DNA from: Euryhalocaulis caribicus
Lineage (GTDB): Bacteria > Pseudomonadota > Alphaproteobacteria > Caulobacterales > Maricaulaceae
Length of the DNA: 64,000 bases
Assembly: GCF_000412185.1 (NCBI RefSeq)
Contig: NZ_ASJA01000005.1
Location: forward strand, 1-64,000
Direction of reading: 5' to 3'
Shown one piece after another: positions 17,901 to 25,121 of this stretch. Within the stretch, counting starts at the first letter, position 1; each line of letters opens with the position of its first letter. The translations under genes and the position numbers were made by a program. The notes under the pieces are model-generated. The model had not been told where the DNA came from, did no database searches, and saw nothing but the letters and a program-made list of their open reading frames with translations.

Positions 17901-18717
17901 TGATTGTCGAAGAGTCGAAGCTGCCCTGATAAAGGTCTTCGCTGAACTCGACATCGAATTCCGCGCCGGAGAGGACCACATTCTCCTTCCCGTTGACGGG
18001 CCGCGTTTCCACGACGTTGAAGTTCGCCGCTTGCCGGCAGAGCGTCGACTGGAAGAGCTCCTCGGTTTCAGGCGTGCGCGGCAGCTCGAATTGCAGGTTC
18101 AGGCCCAGTTGCTCGATCCAGCCTTTCTGGTCGCTTTCATAGTCGAGCACGCCGTTCCGCATGGGCAGGACGGCGGATTTGAGCTGCCCAGAGACCGTGA
18201 GCGTGAAGGATTCATCGGTCCATTCGGTCTGGAGAATGGCGGGATTTTCAAGCGCCGGCCCGTATCCGGGCTGGACCATCATGTCGTCCCGCCCGGTGTC
18301 CGCGACGGTGTTCTGGAAGGACAGCGTCCCCGAACCGGGCGGCGCGTCGCGCAACTCCAGCCCGTGCACGAGGCGCGTCCGCCGCCCTTCCGGTCCACAC
18401 GGGATCATGCCTATGCGGATCTCGGAAAAGTCGCGTCCCCTGCGATTAAGCTGATCGTGCAGGACCAGGCCGAAGTCCTCCCGATTCTCATAGCCGCGTT
18501 TGACGAATACGGCCTGACCCCCAACCCGTCCGTCGGCCTGGCTGACCGTGCTTCCGCTGACCGTCCCTTCCCATTCACCGACAAGATCATCGCCATAGAG
18601 CGCATTGTAGCCGTCCTGGAAGGGGGCGTTGCTGTCTCTCGGTTGAGCGTGGGCCTGAAGCGGCGCGAGAAGCGCAGCGAGACATATCAGCGGAAGCGCG
18701 TGGGGGCGGCCGGTCAC
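14917..18717 (-). CDS. Large secreted metzincin-like metallopeptidase with Ig-like domains
   Basis: 1266 residues. A signal peptide (ALPLICLAALLAPLQAHAQ) precedes a beta-rich N-terminal part. An Ig-like (Big_5) domain follows (about 240-350: VVETRPVNGKENVVLSG to YEFTFSTLVEP), and a second one near the C-terminus (LLASPSADALTAEPGAGELV). The zinc motif HEFGHVFALPH is at residues 664-674; it follows HExxHxxGxxH except that Ala replaces the usual Gly. Paired Cys at CGIPGIEWVMCGDG suggest disulfides. GTG 18717 is the likely start: an earlier ATG at 18774 lies inside the preceding gene, whose stop is five bases upstream. Probably an extracellular or periplasmic protease; substrate unknown. It ends an operon of exported proteins. 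Confidence 0.75.
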   Translation of the reverse strand: MTGRPHALPLICLAALLAPLQAHAQPRDSNAPFQDGYNALYGDDLVGEWEGTVSGSTVSQADGRVGGQAVFVKRGYENREDFGLVLHDQLNRRGRDFSEIRIGMIPCGPEGRRTRLVHGLELRDAPPGSGTLSFQNTVADTGRDDMMVQPGYGPALENPAILQTEWTDESFTLTVSGQLKSAVLPMRNGVLDYESDQKGWIEQLGLNLQFELPRTPETEELFQSTLCRQAANFNVVETRPVNGKENVVLSGAEFDVEFSEDLYQGSFDSSTIMLTTLDPDGGYIYVDADYSLETPTTLRITPRERLRPGTIYDITLTGGDDGIVGADGQTLEEDYEFTFSTLVEPDNVRLDIYQVSRNATLVNDKPAAARIYVDWEELEDIHPDRQVTSYPVQVEVRDTRDKVIFPMRERRAMRPDQFTDEDRRFGDDSLNLFGWTPTSGSQPATFVAEVLPDEYYPADPEREPDKIEREMEYAGQHVSRLTVDYFIAAHSEWLPGGPEEEAIQQIIRSAHRERAFANQILPVADVTAHYRGVYNVMDTICGIPGIEWVMCGDGFNNWSGDHPVAAVEAEGNWAHLLRLFEEHVAARSSADILVSYHPPSLSGGQTNSPFEQPPSLPLDPTAPDPALTDMMRVDGASRNVITMGTSGYGGQGAPAILRSPLVVHEFGHVFALPHIPFANGPAHRKEVCKAGYKTTAANIDGMRIALNGQSGAVKSSENGNAETTAPLLNLMFPCLWEPRRDYWIDGQQYEWLVERMPDMLRINRATRAAYLQGRAETRRAGRLPAAGNRPARQASFSWTAGTAPEARLWRASYSQPAALRPEEEAVARDWIMISGLADGENSGLLPAITVRGPRDRLSAEDGAYEIRIEDADGRVIARSSAGPGLESGGKGAWPFSVTLPVSGEPARIVFSRGSEILAERRTAESLRPPELISHIRGGVYRAGERLEWRAESGDPNLTYTVRFAPDGETWSTLAMFLTDTGFTPDPQILRPGAAAAFEIIAHDGVRERSTRLPVKVDVPLKPLLASPSADALTAEPGAGELVFNAPLDPASLNAVHLSDETGLAVPSIVDLEGGGMILTVVPAEPEPDTVYKVIAGRQLRTKDGRTLGSEVSWQFRTSEAIDRAAPTLEPSAVSAVGPVSDNVEPANAVHENPGQTGAGEVTLEFGREMKLAAEILTCSANASGKSVEAVFEIEPGTRQMIRLEEAARGVFRATLDQGKGVAAESRGRAGENWALDVSGGHVSGSGILKNDGMRANFAIRGLCPGA

Positions 18718-18722
18718 GGACT

Positions 18723-19277
18723 TCAGTCCGCCTTGCGCAAGGCGGTATCGAAGACGCCTTCGACCGGCAGGCAATCTTCGAGATCAATCTCTGCGAAGTA
18801 GCTTTCCTTGGCGCACAGCGTAGCTTCGAAACTCCCCGCAGCCTGTGCCGCGCCGCTCTCCAGCGAGAAGGCTTCCAGCGTGATCGAGGCACCGCCCGCG
18901 CCTTCTTCGCTTGTATAGAACTGCGCGTTCATGCCATCGGGCCAATAGGACGCCGAACTGGCGGTTATTTGTGCGCCCGCGCCTTCTCCCATGACGCTGA
19001 TATCCAGCGTCAGGACATTGTGCATCCGGCGTTCAGCTTCGGGGTCCTGAGCCTGAATGGCGAGATTTGTCACCGGGCCGAACGTTCTGAAATGCGCAGT
19101 GGCCGAATCCTCTGATGGGACCGCGAGCGTCTCGCCCGCATAATCCTTGCCGTCGATCACCGCTTTGACCGTGCCAATGGGCGAAGTCTGGACCCGGGCC
19201 AATGCGGAAAGCGGGACAGCCGCGCACAGGCCAAAAAGACCGGCCGCGCACAGAAGGCGCATCGGAGATAATTTCAT
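18723..19277 (-). CDS. Exported protein of unknown function
   Basis: 184 residues with a clear signal peptide (MRLLCAAGLFGLCAAVPLSALA). The mature part is beta-rich (GTVKAVIDGKDYAGETLAV; ASYWPDGMNAQFYTSEEG) with two Cys near the end (LCAKES and EDCLPVEG). It lies five bases before the metalloprotease and 12 bases after the SH3-like gene, so the three are almost certainly one operon. It may be a partner, inhibitor or cargo of the protease. Not recognised as a named family. Confidence 0.7.
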   Translation of the reverse strand: MKLSPMRLLCAAGLFGLCAAVPLSALARVQTSPIGTVKAVIDGKDYAGETLAVPSEDSATAHFRTFGPVTNLAIQAQDPEAERRMHNVLTLDISVMGEGAGAQITASSASYWPDGMNAQFYTSEEGAGGASITLEAFSLESGAAQAAGSFEATLCAKESYFAEIDLEDCLPVEGVFDTALRKAD

Positions 19278-19289
19278 GATGATATTTCC

Positions 19290-20123
19290 TTAGTTTGATG
19301 AGGTCTCGGGGAATGCCCAGTCCTCGTGTTCGATGCGGAAGACTCGCAGGGGCGCCCCGGGTCGGGCGGGGTCTGCGCGCAGCCTGAAGATCGCGCGGCG
19401 GGTCTGGCCGAAATTCACGATGTCCACATGCAGAGTGATCATGCCGCGGAGCATGGGTTGATCCGGATCGGGAACCGGTTCGGAGACACTGCCGTCGAAG
19501 TCCTGTGCGCCATAGAGCGGGCTGGCGCCGGGCGGACGGGCCTTCATCGCCTCCACCACGCCGACGGAAAAGAACTGGCCCGCATGCGCGGGGTCCAAAG
19601 GATGCGGCCCGCCCGCGGGGGCCTGTTCCGCCCACTCGTACAAGGTCCGCACGAGGTCCCGGGCGCGCATGATCAACGCGTCGCTTCCGGGCGTTGCTGA
19701 CTCGGACGTGTTGGCGATTGGGGCAGAGGCTGTGTAATCCGGCTTCAGATAACGCTGAGCTACCCACCCGGCCTTGCCGAGGTCGGCCGTCTGCATCAGG
19801 CACCAGCGCGCTGGCAGGGCTTCATGCTCGGCTTCGCTCAGTTTGAAATAGTGCGCGGGCGTATAATACGGCACGCAGGTGATCTGTTTCAGGCTGCGGG
19901 CATCGTGTGCAAATGTCTCGATCACCGGATAATCGGCTCCCGGCCCCATGCGCGCATTGAGAACATCATTCTCCGCCACTCCCACAACCCGCCAGGCGTC
20001 CGGTCCATGACCGTCTATGTCCGCATGAGCGGATAGGGGCGGCAGAAGAACGGCCAGCAAACCGATCAAAAACATGAGGAAACGCTGTCGGCCAGCATCC
20101 CACGGCGGCGGATGTTTGTTCAT
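19290..20123 (-). CDS. Exported protein with SH3-like domain
   Basis: 277 residues with a signal segment (RFLMFLIGLLAVLLPPLSAHA). Residues about 45-130 resemble a bacterial SH3 domain (WRVVGVAENDVLNARMGPGADYPVIETF, broken here by Cys in QITCVPYY and RWCLM, and ending GWVAQRYLKP). A second alpha/beta domain follows. ATG 20123 is preferred to 20246 because the extra upstream residues are unlike a signal peptide. It is the first of three exported proteins behind the LuxR gene. Cell-wall or surface binding is plausible for such domains. Confidence 0.7.
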   Translation of the reverse strand: MNKHPPPWDAGRQRFLMFLIGLLAVLLPPLSAHADIDGHGPDAWRVVGVAENDVLNARMGPGADYPVIETFAHDARSLKQITCVPYYTPAHYFKLSEAEHEALPARWCLMQTADLGKAGWVAQRYLKPDYTASAPIANTSESATPGSDALIMRARDLVRTLYEWAEQAPAGGPHPLDPAHAGQFFSVGVVEAMKARPPGASPLYGAQDFDGSVSEPVPDPDQPMLRGMITLHVDIVNFGQTRRAIFRLRADPARPGAPLRVFRIEHEDWAFPETSSN

Positions 20124-20242
20124 GTCGTCCCAATCAGCTGCCCGGCACGGCGGTCGGTCACCAGGGTATGATCCGCGCAAACCTAGCCGGCTGCGGAGGG
20201 GATGGAATAGTGCATCTGGCCCATGCCGGCTGCCCCAATAGT

Positions 20243-21205
20243 TCAAGGATGGCGAAAAAGCGCCGCCAGAGCCGTCTTGCTCGATATTTCGAGCTTGTCG
20301 TAGACGCGCGCGAGCTGGTTCCTAACCGTTGAAGGCGATGTGCCGAGCGCCGCGGCAACCTGCCTGTGGGTAAGGTCCGCAGCATAAAGTTTGGCCACTT
20401 CCCGCTCTCGCGGCGTCAGTAGCGACAGCCCCGGCTGAGAGGCGAGATGAATGAAACAGGCGTTTCCGAAAGTCGAAAGCCGGGCCGAGCCTGTTCGTCC
20501 GTGCCATACTCCATGGCCAGTCAGGGTTCGCATGACGTCCGGCGGGATGGCGCAGAGGCGGGCGCCCCACTCCTCCGTTGCAATTTCATCGAAGCGGCCT
20601 TGGCGGGACAGAATCCAGCCTTGTCGGTCTATCATGGCCACGGCTTCGCTGTTAATCGCCGCGCGGCCGGTCCACAGGTCGCGGTTGATGCGAAGGGCTT
20701 GCGACAGGTGCGGCATTAGCGCCTGCTTGAAAGCGCGTTCCGTGTCGGAGAATGCGTGCCGCTGTCCATCGGCGCACAAGCCGACAAAACTGACATATCC
20801 GTCCGACTTCTCGGCCGTGATCGTCGCCATCATGTGAGACGCGTCGAACCTGCGCCAGTGATCGTTATAGGCAAAGCTGCGGCGATAGTTCGCCACGTCA
20901 TCGAAACGTGCTGTCTGGCCAAGTCGGGTAAGGGTCAAATCGCAGAATGCGTCATCATGGGCTACGGCCTCCCAATCACCCAGGACAGCGTCCGACTGGT
21001 CCAGAACGGCGAGATCGGTAACCATCCGGTCGTCAGCCCGGCCGCCGCCCCAGACCGCAAAATTGAATGGAAGAATCTGTTGCAGGTTTCTCAGCGTCCG
21101 CAGACGTAACGCATCAGGCTCGCATGACATGGAGTCGTGATAAAGCTCCAGCAGAAAATCATTGTTTTCGCCTGATTGCACCATGGCGGAGTTCCTGCTG
21201 TTCAC
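20243..21205 (-). CDS. LuxR-family transcriptional regulator
   Basis: 320 residues. The C-terminal LuxR-type HTH is LLTPREREVAKLYAADLTHR, then QVAAALGTSPSTVRNQLARV; the N-terminal 250 residues look like a GAF/PAS-type sensory domain (HDSMSCEPDALRLRTLRNL; SFVGLCADGQRHAFSDTER) but match no ligand-binding family I can name. It lies 120 bases upstream of, and in line with, the exported protein operon, so it probably controls that operon. The start could also be the ATG 24 bases in (MVQSGENN). Confidence 0.85.
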   Translation of the reverse strand: MNSRNSAMVQSGENNDFLLELYHDSMSCEPDALRLRTLRNLQQILPFNFAVWGGGRADDRMVTDLAVLDQSDAVLGDWEAVAHDDAFCDLTLTRLGQTARFDDVANYRRSFAYNDHWRRFDASHMMATITAEKSDGYVSFVGLCADGQRHAFSDTERAFKQALMPHLSQALRINRDLWTGRAAINSEAVAMIDRQGWILSRQGRFDEIATEEWGARLCAIPPDVMRTLTGHGVWHGRTGSARLSTFGNACFIHLASQPGLSLLTPREREVAKLYAADLTHRQVAAALGTSPSTVRNQLARVYDKLEISSKTALAALFRHP

Positions 21206-21299
21206 GCGGAAGACACTCTAGCAATGCTCGCTTGTGGGTGAATCTTATTCAAGGCGCCGTCACAAGAAATTGGATTGAGACCCTCGACCTGCGTCAGCC

Positions 21300-21368
21300 G
21301 TGTCTCCAGCCGTCCAATCCATTTCGCTATTTCAGGACATCTCCCGAGGTAATTCGCCGGACAGCACC
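21300..21368 (+). mobile_element. IS6-family relic (5' part)
   Basis: Translation gives NPFRYFRTSPEVIRR, the N-terminus of the transposase at 22005, then jumps directly to GACAGCACC, the right terminal repeat end seen at 22751-22759. It is an internally deleted copy of the same element. Its left boundary is unclear. Confidence 0.6.
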
Positions 21369-21461
21369 GTTCCAATTCATCTTCCATAGGACAATTGCAC
21401 TATTTTCCTCGCGCAGACGATTTTACAGGCTGACGCTATTCTATTTCTCAGGGAGCCACTG

Positions 21462-21851
21462 ATGATGCCACTCGCACTTTCTACGTCTCTTGCTGCGGCC
21501 CTTTCCCTCGGATCGGCTCAATTGACGATTGATGGCGAAACAACCACCCACGAAATTGCAGCGTGCGCGATGAAAGCTGAAGGCAGTATGCCCGCTCGTC
21601 TTCTGATCGAGGAAACGGACCTGACGCTTAATCTTGTTCGGGCCGACCACATGCAGTCGATCAGCTTGATCAGGAACAATAAGAACTGGACGGCGAGCCG
21701 GCTGATGATTGGCGAAAGCTGGATGGATAAAGGTCAGCCCAGCGAGCCCATTATCATCGAGTGGGGAGAATCGATTCGCGTTGAAGCTCTGTTGAGTTCC
21801 GTTCATGGCGCAAATGATAAGGTCATGAAACTTACCGCGGAGTGTGGTTAG
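21462..21851 (+). CDS. Small exported protein of unknown function
   Basis: 129 residues with a signal-like N-terminus (MMPLALSTSLAAALSLGSAQ) and a beta-rich body; Cys at IAACAMK and at the last-but-one position (AECG) could pair. A purine-rich CAGGGAGCC precedes the ATG. The gene lies between two fragments of an IS6-type relic, so it was either caught in a rearrangement or is a chance frame. No family recognised. Confidence 0.45.
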   Translation: MMPLALSTSLAAALSLGSAQLTIDGETTTHEIAACAMKAEGSMPARLLIEETDLTLNLVRADHMQSISLIRNNKNWTASRLMIGESWMDKGQPSEPIIIEWGESIRVEALLSSVHGANDKVMKLTAECG

Positions 21852-21856
21852 ACGAA

Positions 21857-21947
21857 AGTGGCTGCCATCTGGACGGGATGCCCATGAAATTCCGCGGCGA
21901 CCCACTATCTCTGGCGCGCGGCCGATCACGAGGGAAAGAAGCTGGAG
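21857..21947 (+). mobile_element. IS6-family transposase relic (middle part)
   Basis: Decayed copy of the transposase region coding WHLDEMFVKIRGETHYLW to HEGELLE in the intact element (compare 22230-22325). It ends at the exact base where the intact IS copy begins, so the intact element inserted into, or recombined with, an older relic. Confidence 0.6.
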
Positions 21948-22759
21948 GGTATTGTCAGAGGAACCAGGCTTGAGCGGCTGGCCCGGTCCGCCTAGCGTTT
22001 CCGGATGGCCAAACCGTTCCGTTATTTCAAGACATCGCCGGAGGTGATCCGTCTGGCGGTGATGCTCTATGTCCGCTTCCCGCTCTCGCTCCGGAACGTG
22101 GAAGACCTGCTCCACGAGCGCGGCATCGATGTCAGCCACGAGACGGTGCGATGCTGGTGGAACCGCTTTGGCCCGATGTTCGCTGGCGAGATCCGGCAAA
22201 AGCGGGCTCAGCAGATGCGGTCGTTCCCGCAGTGGCGATGGCATCTCGACGAGATGTTCGTGAAGATCCGCGGCGAGACGCATTATTTATGGCGGGCGGT
22301 CGATCACGAGGGCGAGCTACTGGAGGCCTATGTATCGAAGACGCGGGATCGCGAGGCGGCGCTGCGGTTCTTGCGGAAAGCGATGAAGCGCTACGGCGAA
22401 CCGAGATCCATCGTCACCGACAAGCTGAGATCCTATGGCGCGGCCTTGCGGAAGCTGGGGCTGGACGGCCGGCAGGAGACGGGCCGCTGGCTCAATAATC
22501 GGGCCGAAAACTCACATCTTTCATTACGACGAAGGGAGCGGGCGATGCAGCGCTTCCGGCGCATGCGAAGTCTGCAGAAGTTCGCCTCTGTCCACTCCTC
22601 CATCTTCAATCACTTCAATCACGACCGCCACATCAATCGCCGCACAGCTTTCAAGCATCATCGCGACGCCGCCCTTGTCGAGTGGCGTCAGCTCGGCTTG
22701 GCCTGAGACTGGCGCGTTCCGGCTTTACGGAGACCCGTTCGCATTCGCCTGACAGCACC
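21948..22759 (+). mobile_element. IS6-family insertion sequence, intact copy
   Basis: 812 bases. The left end GGTATTGTCAGAGGAACCAG and the right end, read inward from the other strand GGTGCTGTCAGGCGAATGCG, form an imperfect inverted repeat. One transposase gene fills it. No 8-base target duplication was seen (left flank AGCTGGAG, right flank GCGCAGCG), as expected after IS6-type cointegrate resolution or deletion. The right end cuts off an alternative oxidase gene. A second copy in the same orientation is at 38288. Confidence 0.8.
22005..22706 (+). CDS. IS6-family transposase
   Basis: 233 residues, full length for the family and undisturbed. An N-terminal HTH region (LRNVEDLLHERGIDVSHETVRCWW) is followed by the DDE catalytic core: first Asp in WHLDEMFVKIRG, second in IVTDKLRSYG, Glu in NRAENSHLSLRRRERAM. 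By family knowledge, IS6 enzymes transpose replicatively and leave directly repeated copies around captured DNA. As the only intact copy in the window it could act in trans on the relics. Confidence 0.9.
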   Translation: MAKPFRYFKTSPEVIRLAVMLYVRFPLSLRNVEDLLHERGIDVSHETVRCWWNRFGPMFAGEIRQKRAQQMRSFPQWRWHLDEMFVKIRGETHYLWRAVDHEGELLEAYVSKTRDREAALRFLRKAMKRYGEPRSIVTDKLRSYGAALRKLGLDGRQETGRWLNNRAENSHLSLRRRERAMQRFRRMRSLQKFASVHSSIFNHFNHDRHINRRTAFKHHRDAALVEWRQLGLA

Positions 22760-22850
22760 GGCGCAGCGCCTTCACGAAGCCATAGGCGACACGGTCGCGC
22801 AGGCCAGCGGGTTTGTGGTGGACGCTGAGGTCGATGAAAGGTTCGGTCAT
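22760..22850 (-). pseudogene. aox: 5' stub of an alternative (ubiquinol) oxidase gene
   Basis: The start ATG 22850 opens MTEPFIDLSVHHKPAGLRDR and continues VAYGFVKALR, matching the N-terminal region of bacterial AOX proteins (the HH.P..L.DR.A..FVK.LR pattern). After 30 codons the sequence runs into the IS right end at 22759. The remaining roughly 200 residues, including the di-iron helices, are not on the other side of the IS, so this is an insertion plus deletion. The gene is dead; its promoter region, with a motif shared by the Crp/Fnr gene, survives. Confidence 0.6.
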
Positions 22851-22942
22851 GGTTCTTGTTTCTGTGTTCAACCCGTCTCGCGGGCCGGTCTCCGATGCGA
22901 GGGGAAGTATCAGCGGCCGGGCCCCCGCAAAATTCTGGTGAG

Positions 22943-22966
22943 CGCGTACGTGGTTTCCCTTATACG
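22943..22966. promoter_or_regulatory. Shared motif, copy A (upstream of aox stub)
   Basis: CGCGTACGT, two bases, TTTCCC, one base, TAT. Copy B at 24081 has the same core at 18 of 21 positions. Copy A lies 93 bases before the aox start and overlaps the stop codon of the haemoglobin gene; copy B lies 67 bases before the Crp/Fnr start. It may be an operator common to both. Confidence 0.4.
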
Positions 22967-23412
22967 CGGGAATTTTCCGAAGGCGCTGTGCGCGCGGGAT
23001 CGAAAAACACCGCCAGACGGAGGCTGCCCGCGATGCGCTCGGCGCGGTCGATGAAAAGCGCGGCGACATCAGGCGCACACTCCTCCCGCGCGGTCTCGCG
23101 GAACAGGGTCAGCCAGCGCTCGAAATCGTCGGGCCGGGTTTCTTTCAGCTTCATGTGCGCGGGCATGGGACGGCCCTTGTAGCGGCCCGTCATGCACAAC
23201 ACTGAGGACCAGAAATCGCACATCCGCTCCAGATGAGACGCCCAGTGATCGCCGATGCGCCGTTCGAAAACCGGCCCAAGGCGCTCATCGACGCGCACGC
23301 GGGCATAAAAATGGTGAACCACGCGCTGGATCAGCGCCTCGGTAATGTCTGGGTGAAGCGGCGCGCGGCGATCGCTGCGCGCCGGGACAACCGGGATTTC
23401 GGAATCAGTCAT
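22960..23412 (-). CDS. Group III truncated haemoglobin
   Basis: 150 residues. The globin core shows HHFYARVRVDERLGPVFERR, then HWASHLERMCDFWSSVLCMT with the proximal-side His region, and GRYKGRPMPAHMKL, all typical of group III truncated haemoglobins. Such proteins bind O2 or NO at a b-type haem, and several are linked to NO or microaerobic life. ATG 23412 (MTDSEIP) is chosen; an upstream GTG at 23439 is possible. It is 35 bases downstream of the Crp/Fnr gene and probably in its operon, followed by the aox stub. Confidence 0.85.
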   Translation of the reverse strand: MTDSEIPVVPARSDRRAPLHPDITEALIQRVVHHFYARVRVDERLGPVFERRIGDHWASHLERMCDFWSSVLCMTGRYKGRPMPAHMKLKETRPDDFERWLTLFRETAREECAPDVAALFIDRAERIAGSLRLAVFFDPARTAPSENSRV

Positions 23413-23447
23413 TGGCTTTGGCCGGTCAATCCGGTCCACTTGGTGCT

Positions 23448-24014
23448 TCAGGCCGAAAGCACGCCTTCGATACGATAGGTGCGGCGGCCTGTGGGAACCA
23501 GACGGCGTTCGCGCGTCCAGCGTGAGAAGAGGCGGGAGACGGTCTCGATCGTCAGGCCGGTATAGTCGGCGACCTGCTGCCGCGTCATGGGCAGCTCCAG
23601 ATCTCCCACCGGAGAGATCAGACGCTCGGAAACGATGATCAGGAATTCGGCTAGGCGCTCGGCGGCGGATTTGCAGCCCAGAAGCGTCACATGCTTGCGC
23701 TCGCGCCCCAGACGCTCACGCATCTGCTTGAAGATGTAGTCTGCCCAGTCGGGGTCAGCGAGCGCGGCGCTGGCGTCTATCTGGACAAGCGACACCTCGG
23801 TCAGCGCTTCGGCGTAATGATCCACCGCGCCGTCGAAATCGAAGTGCAGCAGCTCGCCAGGCGTCACGAAGTCGGTGATCTGGCGACGTCCATCCTCGAA
23901 GATCTGGAAGACCATCACCGCGCCGCTGAGCACTTTCATCAGGCGCACCCCGGTATCGCCGGCGAAATAGATCGGTTCGGCTTTGGCAAACTGTCTGGTC
24001 TTGAGATCGCGCAT
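23448..24014 (-). CDS. Crp/Fnr-family transcriptional regulator
   Basis: 188 residues. A cyclic-nucleotide-type beta barrel (about 1-100: YFAGDTGVRLMKVLSGAVMV, ITDFVTPGELLHFDF) joins a C-terminal winged HTH (LPMTRQQVADYTGLTIETVS, RLFSRWTRERRLV). It lacks the N-terminal Cys cluster of FNR, and only one Cys is seen (LLGCKSA), so it does not carry an FNR-type 4Fe-4S centre. ATG 24014 is chosen over a long upstream extension. The neighbours (haemoglobin, aox stub, FixLJ, NnrS) suggest a FixK/Dnr-like role in O2 or NO response. Copy B of the shared motif 67 bases upstream suggests autoregulation. Confidence 0.85.
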   Translation of the reverse strand: MRDLKTRQFAKAEPIYFAGDTGVRLMKVLSGAVMVFQIFEDGRRQITDFVTPGELLHFDFDGAVDHYAEALTEVSLVQIDASAALADPDWADYIFKQMRERLGRERKHVTLLGCKSAAERLAEFLIIVSERLISPVGDLELPMTRQQVADYTGLTIETVSRLFSRWTRERRLVPTGRRTYRIEGVLSA

Positions 24015-24080
24015 TTGAATGCTCCGCAAAATGGAGGGGCCTTTCTCGCGCTTTCCAGTCAATAAAAAAATCCGGATCAG

Positions 24081-24104
24081 CGCGTACGTAATTTCCCGTA
24101 TGTC
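24081..24104. promoter_or_regulatory. Shared motif, copy B (upstream of Crp/Fnr gene)
   Basis: CGCGTACGT, two bases, TTTCCC, one base, TAT; it includes the inverted pair TACG-N8-CGTA. See copy A at 22943. It is not a TTGAT-type FNR box, so a different factor or a diverged FixK-type site may bind it. Confidence 0.4.
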
Positions 24105-24483
24105 AGCCCACCGCAGGCGGCGCGGCCTGGTTCGACCCGATGATGCTTTCAAGAAGATGCTCCGGATTCAGCGGCTTGCGAAACGCCACCGCGCCCTCAT
24201 GGCCTTTCAGCGCCCGGTCGAAACATTCACTGCCCAGGCCTGAAAAGACCATCAGGCGCGGCTGGCGGGGCAGATGCGCCAGCCAGGGTTCCAGACGTTG
24301 CAAGGCGCCCGGGGCCGGCAGGTCAATCACGACCAGATCAACAGCATCCGGGGCGGCTTCGCCCATGAAGAGGTCGAGATCGGCATAGGTCCGCACGGGA
24401 AATCCATAGGCATTGGCGAACGCCTCGAACGCCTCCCGGACAGCGGCGTCTGTCTCGACAAGATGGATATGGCGCGTCGGCAT
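24103..24483 (-). CDS. Stand-alone response-regulator receiver domain
   Basis: 126 residues, a single CheY-like domain with no output part. The phosphorylatable Asp is D54 (VVIDLPAPG) and the conserved Lys is K103 (FRKPL). The acidic pocket is weakened: VETDA replaces the usual DD pair. It follows FixJ by about 50 bases in the same direction, so it may be a phosphate sink or modulator of the FixL/FixJ relay, similar in idea to single-domain regulators near FixLJ elsewhere. Function is inferred. Confidence 0.7.
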   Translation of the reverse strand: MPTRHIHLVETDAAVREAFEAFANAYGFPVRTYADLDLFMGEAAPDAVDLVVIDLPAPGALQRLEPWLAHLPRQPRLMVFSGLGSECFDRALKGHEGAVAFRKPLNPEHLLESIIGSNQAAPPAVG

Positions 24484-24531
24484 GATGGCACCGACCGTGG
24501 CGCAGCCCGGCGGGCCGCGCTTTGCTTCGGA

Positions 24532-25119
24532 TCAAATTTTCGCCGAACGGTCTGACAAAAGCTTCACTAGCCCCGCGACGTTGCGCACGCCCAGCTTGCT
24601 GAAGACGCGGGAGCGGTGGATCTCGATCGTGCGCGGGCTCACTTCCAGCTCTCGGGCGATCTCCTTGTTGGTAAGACCTTCATTCAGGGCGCGGGCGACC
24701 TCGCGCTCCCGCTCGGTGAGGGCTTCCAGGGCTACGCCTGAACCGTTTTCGCCCGCCTTATAGAGCGCCCCGGCGACCGCAGCGTCCAGCATGGCTGGCG
24801 TAAAGGGCTTCTCGATGAAATCGAACGCGCCCAGCTTCACGGCCTGAACGGCCGCGGAAATGTCGCCGTGGGCGCTGATCATGATGACCGGAAAACCCTG
24901 CGGCTTGAGCCGGCGCAGCACGTCCAGCCCGGAGAGCTGCGGCATTTTCAGGTCGAGAAAGGCAAGGTCCGGCGCGCCATCATCTAGGCTTTGCAGGAAA
25001 GCCAGGCCGTGCGGGTAGAGCGCGATTTCGCGGCCGGGGCCCTCCAGCGCCGCGGCGAGGCTCTCGCGCACGGCGTCGTCGTCATCGACAATCGCGATCG
25101 TCTTCATGGAGTCCGTCAT
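24532..25119 (-). CDS. fixJ: FixJ-family response regulator
   Basis: 195 residues. The receiver domain (about 5-120) has the acidic pocket VDDDDAVRESL, phospho-acceptor D56 in LAFLDLKMPQ, Ser in MISAHGD and Lys in IEKPF. The LuxR-type HTH (about 134-195) has LTEREREVARALNEGLTNKE and ARELEVSPRTIEIHRSRVFS. The start lies two bases after the fixL stop; an internal Met five codons in is an alternative. FixJ activates fixK and microaerobic genes in rhizobia; here the cbb3 operon is 3 kb away. Confidence 0.9.
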   Translation of the reverse strand: MTDSMKTIAIVDDDDAVRESLAAALEGPGREIALYPHGLAFLQSLDDGAPDLAFLDLKMPQLSGLDVLRRLKPQGFPVIMISAHGDISAAVQAVKLGAFDFIEKPFTPAMLDAAVAGALYKAGENGSGVALEALTEREREVARALNEGLTNKEIARELEVSPRTIEIHRSRVFSKLGVRNVAGLVKLLSDRSAKI

Positions 25120-25121
25120 GA

